From NCBI RefSeq assembly GCF_041200145.1, contig NZ_CP165734.1, positions 3,906,001 to 3,970,000 on the forward strand: a DNA stretch of 64,000 bases. The letters run 5' to 3'. Shown here piece by piece: positions 52,460 to 63,769 of this stretch (its first letter is position 1; every line of letters begins with the position of its first letter). Both the position numbers and the translations under genes were made by a program. This DNA comes from Bradyrhizobium sp. LLZ17 (lineage in GTDB: Bacteria > Pseudomonadota > Alphaproteobacteria > Rhizobiales > Xanthobacteraceae). The notes below the pieces were generated by a model, which worked only from the letters and a program-made list of their open reading frames with translations, was not told where the DNA came from and did not search any database.

Positions 52460-52614
52460 GGTTCTCGCTCTTCTCAAGCGTTGGACACGGCAGGGCCGAT
52501 CAGTTTCCACGACTTCATCGGCGCGATGCAAGCATGATCTTGGAAATGGAGCATTGCGCCGGACGCAACGGCAGCAGGACAGCGTCTCCCGAATGCGCTA
52601 TCAAGGACGGCATC

Positions 52615-53562
52615 ATGACAGCGACATCAGACATCAATCGGGAGCGGATCGCGGCGACCGAGGCCGTGATCCGCCCGCACATCAGGCGCACGCCGCTCAT
52701 TCAGGCTGATCTTGCCGACTTGGGGCTGCCGGCGGCGCCCGTCATTTTCAAGCTGGAGATGCTGCAGCATTCCGGATCGTTCAAGGCACGGGGCGCCTTC
52801 GCCAACCTGCTGCTGCGGCAGGTGCCGAAGACCGGGGTTGTCGCGGCATCCGGCGGCAATCACGGCGCGGCGGTGGCTTATGCCGCGCAACGACTCGGCA
52901 TCCCCGCCAGCATTTTCGTCCCCGAGATCACGTCACCGGCCAAAGCCGAGCGCATCAAGAGCTACGGCGCGCAGCTCGTGATCGCGGGAGCCCGCTATGC
53001 CGATGCGCTCGCGGCGAGCGAGGCGCATGTCGCACGCACCGGCGCGCTTGCGGTCCATGCCTATGACCAGCCCGAGACCCTGCTCGGCCAAGGCAGCGTC
53101 GGCATGGAACTGGAGCAGGATGCGCCCGACGTGGATACGGTGCTGGTTGCCGTCGGCGGCGGCGGCCTGATCGGCGGCATTGCGGCGTGGTACCAGGGCC
53201 GGACCCGCATCGTGGCGGTCGAGCCGGAGCAATCGCCAACGCTGCATGCGGCCTTCGCGGCAGGCGCGCCGGTGGATGCGCCGGCCGGCGGTCTCGCCGC
53301 CGACAGTCTCGCGCCGCGCCGGGTCGGCGAATTGATGTTTCCGATCGCGCGGGCCCATGTCGAGAAGGTCGTGCTGGTCGCCGACGATGCGATCCGGCAG
53401 GCCCAGGCGGCCTTGTGGTCGAGCTTGCGCGTCGTGGCCGAGCCCGGCGGCGCGGCAGCGTTCGCGGCGCTGCTCTCCGGCCGCTATCGTCCCTCACCCG
53501 GCGAACGGATCGCGGTGCTGGTCTGCGGCGCCAACACGACAGCGGTGAATTTCGACGGCTAG
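52615..53562 (+). CDS. PLP-dependent threonine/serine dehydratase-like enzyme
   Basis: 315 residues from ATG 52615, preceded by AAGGACGG; the open frame back to 52369 reads through the GST start and is rejected. Fold-type II PLP enzyme: Schiff-base Lys57 in SGSFKARGAF, phosphate loop ASGGNHG (79-84 region), GGGGLIGG (181-188), and VCGANTTAVNF at the end. It is short, like catabolic threonine dehydratase or serine racemase, and lacks the regulatory ACT domain of biosynthetic IlvA. It converts threonine or serine to the 2-oxo acid and ammonia, or a related hydroxy-amino acid. Confidence 0.9.
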   Translation: MTATSDINRERIAATEAVIRPHIRRTPLIQADLADLGLPAAPVIFKLEMLQHSGSFKARGAFANLLLRQVPKTGVVAASGGNHGAAVAYAAQRLGIPASIFVPEITSPAKAERIKSYGAQLVIAGARYADALAASEAHVARTGALAVHAYDQPETLLGQGSVGMELEQDAPDVDTVLVAVGGGGLIGGIAAWYQGRTRIVAVEPEQSPTLHAAFAAGAPVDAPAGGLAADSLAPRRVGELMFPIARAHVEKVVLVADDAIRQAQAALWSSLRVVAEPGGAAAFAALLSGRYRPSPGERIAVLVCGANTTAVNFDG

Positions 53563-53587
53563 CGAGGGGACGACGACGCTCACATTT

Positions 53588-53674
53588 CGTCATTGCGAGC
53601 GCAGCGAAGCAATCCAGAATCTTTCCGCGGAGGGACTCTGGATTGCTTCGTCGCAAGAGCTCCTCGCAATGACG
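53588..53674. repeat. Intergenic palindrome, family B
   Basis: Begins CGTCATTGCGAGCGCAGCGA and ends CTCCTCGCAATGACG. The right arm carries an extra GTCGCAAGAG-type stretch, so the stem is imperfect. Nearly identical over its 87 bases to the copy at 57259-57345. Confidence 0.9.
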
Positions 53675-53688
53675 CTGGAGGCAGCCGT

Positions 53689-53774
53689 GTAGCCCGGATG
53701 GAGCGCAAGCGTAATCCGCGAGTCAGTCAGCGGGTGAGAGAGTCCCGGATTGCGCTGCGCTCCATTCGGGCTAC
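53689..53774. repeat. Intergenic palindrome, family D
   Basis: Begins GTAGCCCGGATGGAGCGCAA and ends GCTGCGCTCCATTCGGGCTAC, inverted with respect to each other; the middle contains CGTAATCCGCGAGTCAG and AGTCCCGGATTGCG. A related right half is at 54647-54677. Located between two convergent genes, 14 bases after a family-B element. Confidence 0.85.
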
Positions 53775-53786
53775 GACATGCGCTCG

Positions 53787-54419
53787 CTATTCGAGGATTG
53801 GTACATGCTTCGCCGCATCGCGCGGCGCTGTGCCGTCGAGGCGCGGATCGTCCGCCACCTCGATCTGGCGGCGGAACGGGACGAAGCCGGAGCGCTGATA
53901 GAACGCTAGTGCGGATGGATGGTCCAAGGTGCACGTGTGCACCCAGACGCGGCGCACGTCGCGTGACGATGCAAGCTCCAGCGCGCGGTTCATCAGGAAA
54001 CGGGCGGCACCGGTCCCGATCAGGCGCGAGGTGACACCGAAATAGACCAGCTCGCACTGGCTGGGCTCGCGAAAATCCATCTCAAGCAGACCTTCGTCGC
54101 TTCCATTCACGGTCAACGCGTAGACCTCGATGCCTGGGGCCTGGATGACCGCGGCGAGCTCGGCGTCGTTCATGCGAGCCCGCGAAAGCCACAGCCACTC
54201 CTCGCCGACGCGGCGGTGCAGGTCGCGGTACCAATCAAGCGCGGGCGCGTCGGCCTTGCGCAGGGACCATGCGCCGGGAGGGTCGTCACGCCGTGAGGGG
54301 CGCGTGGTCATCTCGAGATGGGTGACGACCGCAGCGATCTTGCCGGCGGGAACGTCGGAATAGCCGTCCGGGACGATCATGAGGCGCACTCGTTCACTTT
54401 GTGCCAAAGCGGCGGCCAT
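53787..54419 (-). CDS. GNAT family N-acetyltransferase
   Basis: 210 residues from ATG 54419; ATG 54380 (MIVPDGYSDV) is an alternative. An open frame further upstream to 54590 translates a family-A palindrome (RRPGEGRDP, VMGPGLRRDD) and must be excluded, a trap for automatic annotation. The acetyl-CoA-binding GNAT motif is visible as ELVYFGVTSRLIGTGAARFLMNRALELA, followed by HTCTLDHPSALAFYQRSGFVPFRR (the conserved C-terminal part). The first 60 residues are less typical. It moves an acetyl group to an unknown amine. Confidence 0.88.
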   Translation of the reverse strand: MAAALAQSERVRLMIVPDGYSDVPAGKIAAVVTHLEMTTRPSRRDDPPGAWSLRKADAPALDWYRDLHRRVGEEWLWLSRARMNDAELAAVIQAPGIEVYALTVNGSDEGLLEMDFREPSQCELVYFGVTSRLIGTGAARFLMNRALELASSRDVRRVWVHTCTLDHPSALAFYQRSGFVPFRRQIEVADDPRLDGTAPRDAAKHVPILE

Positions 54420-54428
54420 ACAATCAGT

Positions 54429-54550
54429 GTCGTCCCGGCGAAGGCCGGGACCCATAACCACGAGTATAAATTGTTTTGCGCCGTTGGAACGACGAGTCCC
54501 GTTCACAACATCTTCTGCGGAGTATGGGTCCCGGCCTTCGCCGGGACGAC
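54429..54550. repeat. Intergenic palindrome, family A
   Basis: Ends at 54429-54454 and 54525-54550 are inverted family-A arms (GTCGTCCCGGCGAAGGCCGG). The middle is unlike that of the 127-base copies and the element is 122 bases, as at 3481-3602. It starts ten bases upstream of the GNAT start codon, so it must overlap that gene's promoter or leader. Confidence 0.88.
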
Positions 54551-54646
54551 GGTGGTGTTTGCGACCGCGTCCTTGCTCAGCAACGCTCACCGCGGCGTCA
54601 ACGTGATGGCCTCAGCGGTCGCGACTTCAGTCGGCGGCTAAAGAAG

Positions 54647-54677
54647 TCCCGGATTGCGCTGCGCTCCATCCGGGCTA
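54647..54677. repeat. Half-element of family D
   Basis: TCCCGGATTGCGCTGCGCTC continuing to CATCCGGGCTAC matches the right end of the element at 53689-53774 (one difference). The left end is absent, so this is a solo end or decayed copy. It lies ten bases past the glpK stop. Confidence 0.75.
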
Positions 54678-54687
54678 CGAGATTCCG

Positions 54688-56193
54688 CTACCCCTCCCCC
54701 TCGTCGCTCGCCAGCACGCCCTTCACCGCCCTGGCCCACCCCGCAAGCTTTCGCTCCCTTGTCGCCTGGCTCATGTTGGGCTTGAAGCGATGCTCCAGCC
54801 GCCAATTGTCGGCGAACTTGGTCGGCTCGGGATAGACGCCGGCCTGGAGGCCGGCGAGATACGCCGCCCCTAACGCGGTGGTCTCCTGGATCACGGGGCG
54901 ATCGACCGGGGCGTCCAGCAGATCGGCGAGGCGCTGCATGGTCCAGTCGGACGCGGTCATGCCGCCGTCGACGCGCAGCACGACGCTTGCGGTTTCCGAG
55001 CTCGGCCAGTCGGCGCGCATCGCGGCCCAGAGATCGAAGGTCTGGTAGCAGACGCTCTCCAGCGCGGCGTGGGCGAGCTCGGCAGGGCCGGTGTTGCGGG
55101 TGAGGCCGAACAGCGCGCCGCGCACGCGCGGATTCCAGTAGGGCGCGCCCATGCCGACGAACGCCGGGACGAGGTAGACGCTCTGCATGGAGTCCGACTG
55201 ATCAGCAAGCGGCCCGGTCTCGGCCGCATGCTTGATGATGCCGAGGCCATCGCGCAGCCATTGCACCGCGCTGCCGGCGACGAAGATCGAGCCTTCGAGC
55301 GCGTAGGTGCGTTTGCCGCCGAGCTGGTAGGCGATGGTGGTGAGCAGCTTGTTTTTCGAGGCGACCGGCGTAGTGCCAGTGTTGAGCAGCGCGAAGCAGC
55401 CGGTGCCGTAGGTCGACTTCATCATGCCCGGGCGGAAGCAGGCTTGTCCGATGGTCGCAGCCTGCTGGTCGCCGGCAATGCCTGATATCGCGATCGTGCC
55501 GCCGAACAGATCCGGCGTGCTTTCGCCGAAATGGGCGGAGGAGTCCTTCACCTCGGGCAGCATCGAGCGGGGCACGCCGATGATCTCCAGCAGCTCGTCA
55601 TCCCACTGACCGGTGTGGATGTTGAACAGCAGCGTGCGCGAGGCGTTGGTGGCGTCGGTGGCGTGCACCTTGCCGCCGGTGAGGCGCCACAGCAAATAAC
55701 AATCGACGGTGCCGAACATCAGCTCGCCGCGCGCAGCGCGGGCCCGCGCGCCGGGGACCTGGTCGAGGATCCATGCGACCTTGGTGCCGGAGAAATAGGG
55801 ATCGATGATCAGGCCGGTCTTCTGCGAGATGATGGGCTCGCGGCCGTCGGCTTTCAGTTTCGCGCAGATGTCGGCGGTGCGGCGGTCCTGCCAGACGATG
55901 GCCCGGTGCACGGCCTGGCCGGTGGCACGGTCCCACACCACGGTGGTCTCGCGCTGGTTGGTGATGCCGATCGCGGCGATGTCCTTTGCGCCGATGCCGG
56001 CGTTCGCGATCGCTTCGCGGCAGACGTTGATGGTCGAGGTCCAGATGTCCTCCGGCTCGTGCTCGACCCAGCCCGAGGCCGGAAAATGCTGTGGAAACTC
56101 GGCCTGCGCACGCGCCGCGATGGAAATGTCGCTGCGAAAAACAATCGCGCGCGAGGAGGTGGTGCCCTGGTCGATGGCAAGAACGAAAGACAT
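54688..56193 (-). CDS. glpK: Glycerol kinase
   Basis: 501 residues from ATG 56193 ([22 protein letters not shown]); the open frame to 56274 adds 27 unlike residues. FGGY-family kinase: phosphate 1 motif DQGTTSSR (8-15), [39 protein letters not shown] (substrate-binding), [50 protein letters not shown] and [33 protein letters not shown]. It makes glycerol 3-phosphate for lipid synthesis or catabolism. No glpF or glpD is adjacent. Confidence 0.97.
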   Translation of the reverse strand: MSFVLAIDQGTTSSRAIVFRSDISIAARAQAEFPQHFPASGWVEHEPEDIWTSTINVCREAIANAGIGAKDIAAIGITNQRETTVVWDRATGQAVHRAIVWQDRRTADICAKLKADGREPIISQKTGLIIDPYFSGTKVAWILDQVPGARARAARGELMFGTVDCYLLWRLTGGKVHATDATNASRTLLFNIHTGQWDDELLEIIGVPRSMLPEVKDSSAHFGESTPDLFGGTIAISGIAGDQQAATIGQACFRPGMMKSTYGTGCFALLNTGTTPVASKNKLLTTIAYQLGGKRTYALEGSIFVAGSAVQWLRDGLGIIKHAAETGPLADQSDSMQSVYLVPAFVGMGAPYWNPRVRGALFGLTRNTGPAELAHAALESVCYQTFDLWAAMRADWPSSETASVVLRVDGGMTASDWTMQRLADLLDAPVDRPVIQETTALGAAYLAGLQAGVYPEPTKFADNWRLEHRFKPNMSQATRERKLAGWARAVKGVLASDEGEG

Positions 56194-56315
56194 GGAAGCA
56201 CCCTTGGCGTTTTCCTGGGGTTTGCTGGTCGTTTTCTTGGCGTTGTCCCGTGAGGGATGGTTGTGTCGCGCCAAAGGGAGCGGATTGGAGGCGGCAGGTC
56301 AAGACGGGGTCAGCT

Positions 56316-56442
56316 GTCGTCCCGGCGAAGGCCGGGACCCATACCGCGTGATCCATCGATTGCGCACGATGCCAATCCAGCACGACCAGTCTTCGCCAAA
56401 CCACTCCCTGTGGTTATGGGTCCCGGCCTTCGCCGGGACGAC
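56316..56442. repeat. Intergenic palindrome, family A
   Basis: 127 bases, with arms 56316-56341 and 56417-56442; inner sequence homologous to 50123-50249, including CGCCAAACCACTCCCTGTGG. It separates glpK from the SDR gene and ends 11 bases before the SDR stop codon. Confidence 0.9.
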
Positions 56443-56453
56443 GAGCTGACCGC

Positions 56454-57227
56454 CTACACCGCCGCCGTGGTGACGCCGCCGTCGATGACGATGGTCTGGC
56501 CGGTCATGAAGCTCGAGGCGTCGGAGGCGAGATAAGCCACGGCGCCGGCGATTTCGTCGGGCTCGCCGATGCGGCGGAGCGGCGTGGTGGCGGTGCGGCG
56601 CTTGAGGTTGGCTTCGTCTTCCCACAGCGCGCGGGCGAAATCGGTCTTGACGAGGCCAGGCGCAATGCAGTTGACGCGGACGCCCTTCGGGCCCCATTCG
56701 CCGGCCAGCGAGCGGCACAATGCGAAGTCCGCGGCTTTCGAGATGCCGTAGGCGCCGATCACGGTCGAGCCGCGCAGGCCGCCGATCGAGGAGATGATGA
56801 CGACGGAGCCGCCGCCGCGCTCCGCCATCTGCGGGATCGCCAGCGCCGAGAGCCAGATGTTGCTCTTGACGTTGCTGGCCATGATCTTGTCGAAGGCCTC
56901 GTCGGTGATATCGAGCAGCGGGCCGTAATACGGGTTCACCGCGGCGTTGCAGACGAGGATGTCGACCTTGCCGTAATGCTTCGTGGCGCCCGCGATCAGC
57001 GCCTCGACCTCGGCCTTGCGCGCGATGTTGCAGGGAATGACGACGGCATCGCCGCCGACCGCAATGATGCCGTCGGCGACCTCCTTGCAGGCCTCCGCCT
57101 TGCGCGATGACACCACGACTTTTGCGCCGAGCTTGGCCAGCAGCTCGGCGGAGGAACGGCCGATGCCGCGGCTGGAGCCGGTGACGATGGCGACTTTACC
57201 GGTGAGATCGAACGGGGTGTTTTTCAT
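56454..57227 (-). CDS. Short-chain dehydrogenase/reductase at the end of the pim-like operon
   Basis: 257 residues, a classical SDR. NAD(P)-binding TGSSRGIG (17-24), NAA (94-96), catalytic Ser147 region (VVIISSIGG) with Tyr160 and Lys164 in YGISK, and the C-terminal VASFMTGQTIVIDGG pattern (SSFMTGQTIVIDGG). Position as last gene in a fatty-acid-type operon suggests a 3-hydroxyacyl-CoA or 3-oxoacyl substrate. It is separated from pimD by a family-B palindrome, so its co-transcription is likely but not certain. Confidence 0.92.
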   Translation of the reverse strand: MKNTPFDLTGKVAIVTGSSRGIGRSSAELLAKLGAKVVVSSRKAEACKEVADGIIAVGGDAVVIPCNIARKAEVEALIAGATKHYGKVDILVCNAAVNPYYGPLLDITDEAFDKIMASNVKSNIWLSALAIPQMAERGGGSVVIISSIGGLRGSTVIGAYGISKAADFALCRSLAGEWGPKGVRVNCIAPGLVKTDFARALWEDEANLKRRTATTPLRRIGEPDEIAGAVAYLASDASSFMTGQTIVIDGGVTTAAV

Positions 57228-57258
57228 TGTTGTTAGCCTCCGCTGCTTCCATTTGCTC

Positions 57259-57345
57259 CGTCATTGCGAGCGCAGCGAAGCAATCCAGAATCTTTCCGCG
57301 GAGAAAGTCTGGATTGCTTCGTCGCAAGAGCTCCTCGCAATGACG
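57259..57345. repeat. Intergenic palindrome, family B
   Basis: 87 bases, almost the same as 53588-53674: left end CGTCATTGCGAGCGCAGCGA, right end CTCCTCGCAATGACG. Occupies nearly all of the space between pimD and the SDR gene. Confidence 0.9.
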
Positions 57346-57355
57346 GTGGAGAGAC

Positions 57356-58498
57356 TCAGATCAACCCGCCGCCATCCGCGACGCGGCGCTGGTGGTAGTC
57401 GGTGTCGCCGAAGGTGTTCTCGATCATGGTGAGGCGCTTGAAGTAATGGCCGATCTTCGCCTCCATGGTCATGCCGATGCCGCCGTGGAGCTGGATCGAC
57501 TGCTGGCCGACGAACTTGGCCGACTTGCCGATCTGCACCTTGGCCGCGGCGATCGCGTTGGAACGCTCTCGCGCGTCCGCGAAATCGCCGGCCATGGTCG
57601 CGAACATCGACATCGACCTCGCCTGCTCGGCGGCGACGAACATGTCGGAGGCGCGGTGCTGCAGCGACTGGAACGAGCCGATCGCGACGCCGAATTGCTT
57701 GCGCGTCTTGATGTACTCGACCGTGGTCTTGAGTGACTCGTCCATCAGGCCGACCGCCTCGGCGCAGAGCGCGATGCGGGCTTCGTCCACCACGCGCTCG
57801 ATCAGCGCGAGCGAGTCGTCCGGATTGCCGAGCACCGCATCCGCGCCGACCTCGACGCCGGTGAAGGTGATGTCGGCGGCGTGCAGGCCGTCCTGGGTTG
57901 GATAGGACTTCTTCGCGACACCCTTGGCATTCGCAGGCACCAGGAATACGCCGATGCCGGTGGTGTCGCGGCGGTCGCCCCTGGTGCGCGCGGTGACGAT
58001 CAGCGTGTCGGCGTTCTCGCCGTTGAGCACGACGAATTTCTCGCCGTCGATGATCCAGCCGTCGCCCTTCTTCTTGGCGGTCGTGGTGACGTCGAACAGA
58101 TCGTAGCGCGAGTTCTTCTCGAGCTGGGCGAAGGCAAAAGTCTTGCTGCCGTCGACGATGCCGGGCACGTGCGCGGCTTTCTGCGCATCGGTTGCAGCAT
58201 GGCGGAGGAAGCCGCCGCCGATCACCACGGTCGGGAGATAAGGCTCGAGCACCAGCGCCTTGCCGAGCGCCTCCATCACGATCATGGTCTCGACACCGCC
58301 GCCGCCGAAGCCGCCTTCGGCTTCGCTGAAGGGAAGCCCGAGCAGGCCCTGCTCGGCGAGCTTGCCCCAGACGGCTTTGCTCCAGCCGCCCTTCTCCTTC
58401 ATGTACTTCTTGCGGCTCTCGAAATCATAGGAATCAGTCAGCAGGCCGTCGATGCTGTCCTTGAGAAGCCGTTGCTCCTCGGTCAAATCAAAATCCAT
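57356..58498 (-). CDS. pimD: Acyl-CoA dehydrogenase, small-subunit type (PimD-like)
   Basis: 380 residues of the acyl-CoA dehydrogenase fold: N-terminal helices (MDFDLTEEQRLLKDSIDGLLTD), beta domain (FAFAQLEKNSRYDLFDV ... GWIIDGEKFVVLNGENADTLIVTARTRG) and C-terminal helices with QSIQLHGGIGMTMEAKIGHYFKRLTMIENTFGDTDYH. It is paired with a second, longer dehydrogenase (58641-59831), as in the pimC-pimD pair of Rhodopseudomonas, where the two make a heteromeric pimeloyl-CoA dehydrogenase. Oxidation of dicarboxyl-CoA is thus the likely role; name assigned by order and length. Confidence 0.8.
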   Translation of the reverse strand: MDFDLTEEQRLLKDSIDGLLTDSYDFESRKKYMKEKGGWSKAVWGKLAEQGLLGLPFSEAEGGFGGGGVETMIVMEALGKALVLEPYLPTVVIGGGFLRHAATDAQKAAHVPGIVDGSKTFAFAQLEKNSRYDLFDVTTTAKKKGDGWIIDGEKFVVLNGENADTLIVTARTRGDRRDTTGIGVFLVPANAKGVAKKSYPTQDGLHAADITFTGVEVGADAVLGNPDDSLALIERVVDEARIALCAEAVGLMDESLKTTVEYIKTRKQFGVAIGSFQSLQHRASDMFVAAEQARSMSMFATMAGDFADARERSNAIAAAKVQIGKSAKFVGQQSIQLHGGIGMTMEAKIGHYFKRLTMIENTFGDTDYHQRRVADGGGLI

Positions 58499-58536
58499 GT
58501 TCTAGCTTTCCTGGTACCTGGAATTGTTTGGTTTCG

Positions 58537-58638
58537 TCATTCCGGGATGGCCCGAAGGGACAGACCCGGAATCCATCTCGCCGTTGAATGTGCGGTCCGA
58601 TGGATTCCGGGCTCGCGCTGCGCGCGCCCCGGAATGAC
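58537..58638. repeat. Intergenic palindrome, family C
   Basis: Starts GTCATTCCGGGATGGCCCGA and ends GCGCCCCGGAATGACG; inner GACCCGGAATCC and GGATTCCGGGCTCG pair. It ends two bases from the pimC stop codon and lies inside the pim-like operon. Confidence 0.88.
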
Positions 58639-58640
58639 GC

Positions 58641-59831
58641 CTAGAGTCCCAGCACCGCCTTGGCGATGATGTTGCGCTGGATCTCGTTGGAGCCGCCGTA
58701 GATCGAGACCTTGCGGTTGTTGAAGTAGCTCGGCGCGATCTGGGCGGTCCAGTCCATGGCTTCGTTGGAGCCGTCGTCGCCGTGCACGTCGTAAGGCGCG
58801 GCGAACGGGCCGATCACTTCCATCAGCAGCTCGGTCGTGGTCTGCTGGATCTCGGAGCCCTTGATCTTCAGCACCGAGGATGCCGGATTGGGCTTGCCCT
58901 TGCCGTGCTTGCCTTCGTCGGCGACGACGCGCAATTGCGTGAGCTCGAGCGCCTTCAGCTCGATCTCGCAGGCCGCGAGTTTGTCGCGGAACGCGACGTC
59001 CTGGATGATCGGCTTGCCAGCGGATTCGACCTTGGAGGCGAGATCGCGGATGCGGCGCAGCCGCTCCTTGGAGACGCCGACCCGCGCGATGCCGGTGCGC
59101 TCATTGCCGAGCAGGAATTTGGCGTAATCCCAGCCCTTGTTCTCCTCGCCGATCAAATTCTCGATGGGGACTTCGACGTCGTCGAAGAACACTTCGTTAA
59201 CCTCGACGCCACCGTCGATGGTCTGGATCGGACGTACGGTGACGCCCTTCGACTTCATCGAGAAGACGATGAAGGAGATGCCCATCTGCTTCTTGGCGCT
59301 CGCGTCGGTGCGGCAGAGGCAGAAGATCATGTCGGCGTGTTGCGCCAGGGTAGTCCAGGTCTTCTGGCCGTTGATGATCCACTTGTCGCCCTTGCGCTCG
59401 GCCTTGGTCTTGAGCGACGCGAGATCCGATCCCGAACCGGGCTCGGAGAAGCCCTGGCACCACCAATCGTCGACATTGGCGATCCGCGGCAGATACTGCT
59501 TCTTCTGCTCCTCGTTGCCGAAGGTGTAGATGACGGGGCCGACCATGCTGACGCCGAAGGCGAGCGGCTGCGGCGCCGGATAGGACTGCAGCTCCTCGTT
59601 GAAGATGTAGTGCTGCACGCTGGTCCAGCCGGTGCCGCCATATTGCTTCGGCCAGTGACTGACGCCCCAACCTTTCTTGTTGAGGATGCGCCACCACGTC
59701 ACCATCTCGTCCTTGGAGAGATGACGGCCCTCGACCAGCTTGCGCCGCGTATCCGGCGGTACGTTTCCGCGGAAGAACTCCCGCACCTCTTCGCGAAACG
59801 CCTGCTCTTCTTTCGTGAATGCGAGATCCAT
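58641..59831 (-). CDS. pimC: Acyl-CoA dehydrogenase, large-subunit type (PimC-like)
   Basis: 396 residues. Typical features: MDLAFTKEEQAFREEVREFFRGN, WPKQYGGTGWTSVQHYIFNEEL, the flavin/substrate segment WCQGFSEPGSGSDLASLKTKAERKGDKWIINGQKTWTT (split family motif FSEPGSGSD), and the C-terminal IYGGSNEIQRNIIAKAVLGL. It is the partner of the smaller dehydrogenase downstream. It begins 24 bases after the ligase stop, leaving no room for the thiolase gene (pimB) that occupies this position in Rhodopseudomonas. Confidence 0.85.
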   Translation of the reverse strand: MDLAFTKEEQAFREEVREFFRGNVPPDTRRKLVEGRHLSKDEMVTWWRILNKKGWGVSHWPKQYGGTGWTSVQHYIFNEELQSYPAPQPLAFGVSMVGPVIYTFGNEEQKKQYLPRIANVDDWWCQGFSEPGSGSDLASLKTKAERKGDKWIINGQKTWTTLAQHADMIFCLCRTDASAKKQMGISFIVFSMKSKGVTVRPIQTIDGGVEVNEVFFDDVEVPIENLIGEENKGWDYAKFLLGNERTGIARVGVSKERLRRIRDLASKVESAGKPIIQDVAFRDKLAACEIELKALELTQLRVVADEGKHGKGKPNPASSVLKIKGSEIQQTTTELLMEVIGPFAAPYDVHGDDGSNEAMDWTAQIAPSYFNNRKVSIYGGSNEIQRNIIAKAVLGL

Positions 59832-59855
59832 CGGATCCTCCTGTGAGCGATAGTC

Positions 59856-61511
59856 CTATTTTGTGTCGTGTTTCTGCTGCTGGCGCAATTCGTGGCGCGA
59901 CAGCTTGCCGACCGGTGTGCGCGGCAGGTCGTCGACGAAGGCGACTTCGGCCGGCAATTCGTGCTTGCCGAGCTTGCCGGCGAGCTGCGCGCGCAGCTCC
60001 TCGAGCGAGAACGGCTTTGCGCCGGGCCTGAGCTTGATGAAGGCTTTTGCGGCCTCGCCGCGATACGAATCGGGAATGCCGAGCACGATCACCTCATGCA
60101 CGCCGGGAAGGGTGTAGATCGCCTGCTCGATCATTTGCGGATAGACGTTGAAGCCGCCGGAGATGATCATGTCCTTCTTGCGGTCGACCAGGAAGAAATA
60201 GCCGTCAGTGTCGACATAGCCGATGTCGCCGGTGACGAAGCGGCCGTCGACAAAGGCCTCCGCGGATCCCTCGGGCTTGTTCCAGTAGCCTTTGGTGACG
60301 TTCGGGCCCTTGATGCGGATCTCGCCGACTTCGCCCGGCGGCAATACGCGGGTCGGATCGTCCAGCGCGACGACGTCGAGTTCGATGCCGGGCAGCATCA
60401 GGCCGATCGAGCCCGGCTTGTCGGGGCCAACCGGCGGATGGCCGGTGCCGGGCGAGCAGGTCTCGGTCATGCCCCAGCCGCTCTTGAGCTTCTTGCCGAC
60501 CTTGCGTTCGAAGAAGCTCGCGACTTCAACCGGCAGCGGCGCGCCGCCGGAGCCGACGGCGCTGAGCGAGGAGAAGTCGCGCTTGTCGAGATCGGGGAGT
60601 GCTGCGATCGCGATCCACATCGTCGGCACGCCCGGGAAATAGGTCGCGCGCTTGACCTCGATGTCGCGCATCACGGCTTCGACATCGAAGCGCTGATGCA
60701 GCGAGATCAGATAGCCGCGGCGGAGCGAGGACAGCAGCACGACGGTGAGGGCATAGATGTGAAACAGCGGCAGCACGCCGATCACGCGCTCGACGACATC
60801 GCCACGCGCGGCCCGGGACGGCTTGCCCCAGATATCGTAGATCGACACCGCCGAGGTGAGATTGCCGTGCGTGAGCATCGCGCCCTTGGGCAGGCCGGTG
60901 GTGCCGCCGGTATATTGCAGCAGCGCGACATCGTCGGCACTCACTTGGGGCCACTCTGCCGGCGCGGTGGCGCCCTCGACAAAGGCCTTGAAGGTGACGA
61001 TGCGGGGATCGCCGGGGATCACAGCCTGCGGTGTGCCGACCTTGCCCCAATTGTCGTCCTCGCAGACGACCAGGCGATCGACCAGCCCCTTCTCCAGCAA
61101 TTTCAGCGCGGTCGGCAGCAGGGCCGCGAGGTTCGAGGTCACCAGCACGCGCGAGCCGGGATCGGAAACCTTGTGCGTCAGCGCGATCTCGCCGTCGAGC
61201 GGCGACAGATGCGCGACGCGGGCGCCCGCCTTCAGCGCGCCGAAGAAGTTGACGGGATGATCGGGCGTGTTGCCGAGGAACAGCGCGACCGAGCTGTTCT
61301 TATCGCAGCCGGCGCGCAGGAAGGCGGCCGCGGCGCGCTCCGCCATCGCGGCGAGCTCGGCGTAGCTGATCGGACGATCGCGAAACTCGAGCGCGGTGCG
61401 CGGGCCGTAATCGGCGGCGGCTTTCGACAGCAGGTCGGGAAGCGTGCCCTGGACGATCGCGTCGTCCCAACGCACGCTCTCGGGATAAAACTGTTCGCCG
61501 GGATGGGTCAT
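59856..61511 (-). CDS. pimA: Fatty/dicarboxylic acid-CoA ligase (PimA-like)
   Basis: 551 residues, AMP-forming ligase of the ANL family. P-loop-like YTGGTTGLPKGAM (200-212), the GWGMTETCSPG motif (A5), YVDTDGYFFLVDRKKDMIISGGFNVYPQMIE (A7-A8) and the C-terminal lysine region RTPVGKLSRHELR (A10). It forms acyl-CoA from a medium- or long-chain acid with ATP. Start at ATG 61511. Position between pimF and pimC homologues supports PimA, but broad fatty-acid specificity cannot be excluded. Confidence 0.87.
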   Translation of the reverse strand: MTHPGEQFYPESVRWDDAIVQGTLPDLLSKAAADYGPRTALEFRDRPISYAELAAMAERAAAAFLRAGCDKNSSVALFLGNTPDHPVNFFGALKAGARVAHLSPLDGEIALTHKVSDPGSRVLVTSNLAALLPTALKLLEKGLVDRLVVCEDDNWGKVGTPQAVIPGDPRIVTFKAFVEGATAPAEWPQVSADDVALLQYTGGTTGLPKGAMLTHGNLTSAVSIYDIWGKPSRAARGDVVERVIGVLPLFHIYALTVVLLSSLRRGYLISLHQRFDVEAVMRDIEVKRATYFPGVPTMWIAIAALPDLDKRDFSSLSAVGSGGAPLPVEVASFFERKVGKKLKSGWGMTETCSPGTGHPPVGPDKPGSIGLMLPGIELDVVALDDPTRVLPPGEVGEIRIKGPNVTKGYWNKPEGSAEAFVDGRFVTGDIGYVDTDGYFFLVDRKKDMIISGGFNVYPQMIEQAIYTLPGVHEVIVLGIPDSYRGEAAKAFIKLRPGAKPFSLEELRAQLAGKLGKHELPAEVAFVDDLPRTPVGKLSRHELRQQQKHDTK

Positions 61512-61532
61512 TGCTTCCTTAAATCACAGACA

Positions 61533-61610
61533 GTCATTCCGGGGCGATGCGAAGCATCGAACCCGGGATCTCGAGATTCCGGGTTCGCCCTGCGGGCGCC
61601 CCGGAATGAC
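61533..61610. repeat. Intergenic palindrome, family C, short copy
   Basis: 78 bases, start GTCATTCCGGGGCGATGCGA, end GGCGCCCCGGAATGAC; inner ACCCGGGATCTCGAGATTCCG. Lies between the pimF and pimA homologues, thus inside the operon. Confidence 0.88.
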
Positions 61611-61634
61611 TGAGAATTGAAGCGCAACGCGCCA

Positions 61635-63731
<2,097 letters not shown>

Positions 63732-63769
63732 GGTGTCCCTCCTGGGGTAATTTTTGTTCAATCTCGCAG

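Noticed and set aside
53787..54590. Longer GNAT protein starting at 54590
   Set aside because: The extra N-terminus is the translation of a family-A palindrome; start moved to 54419.
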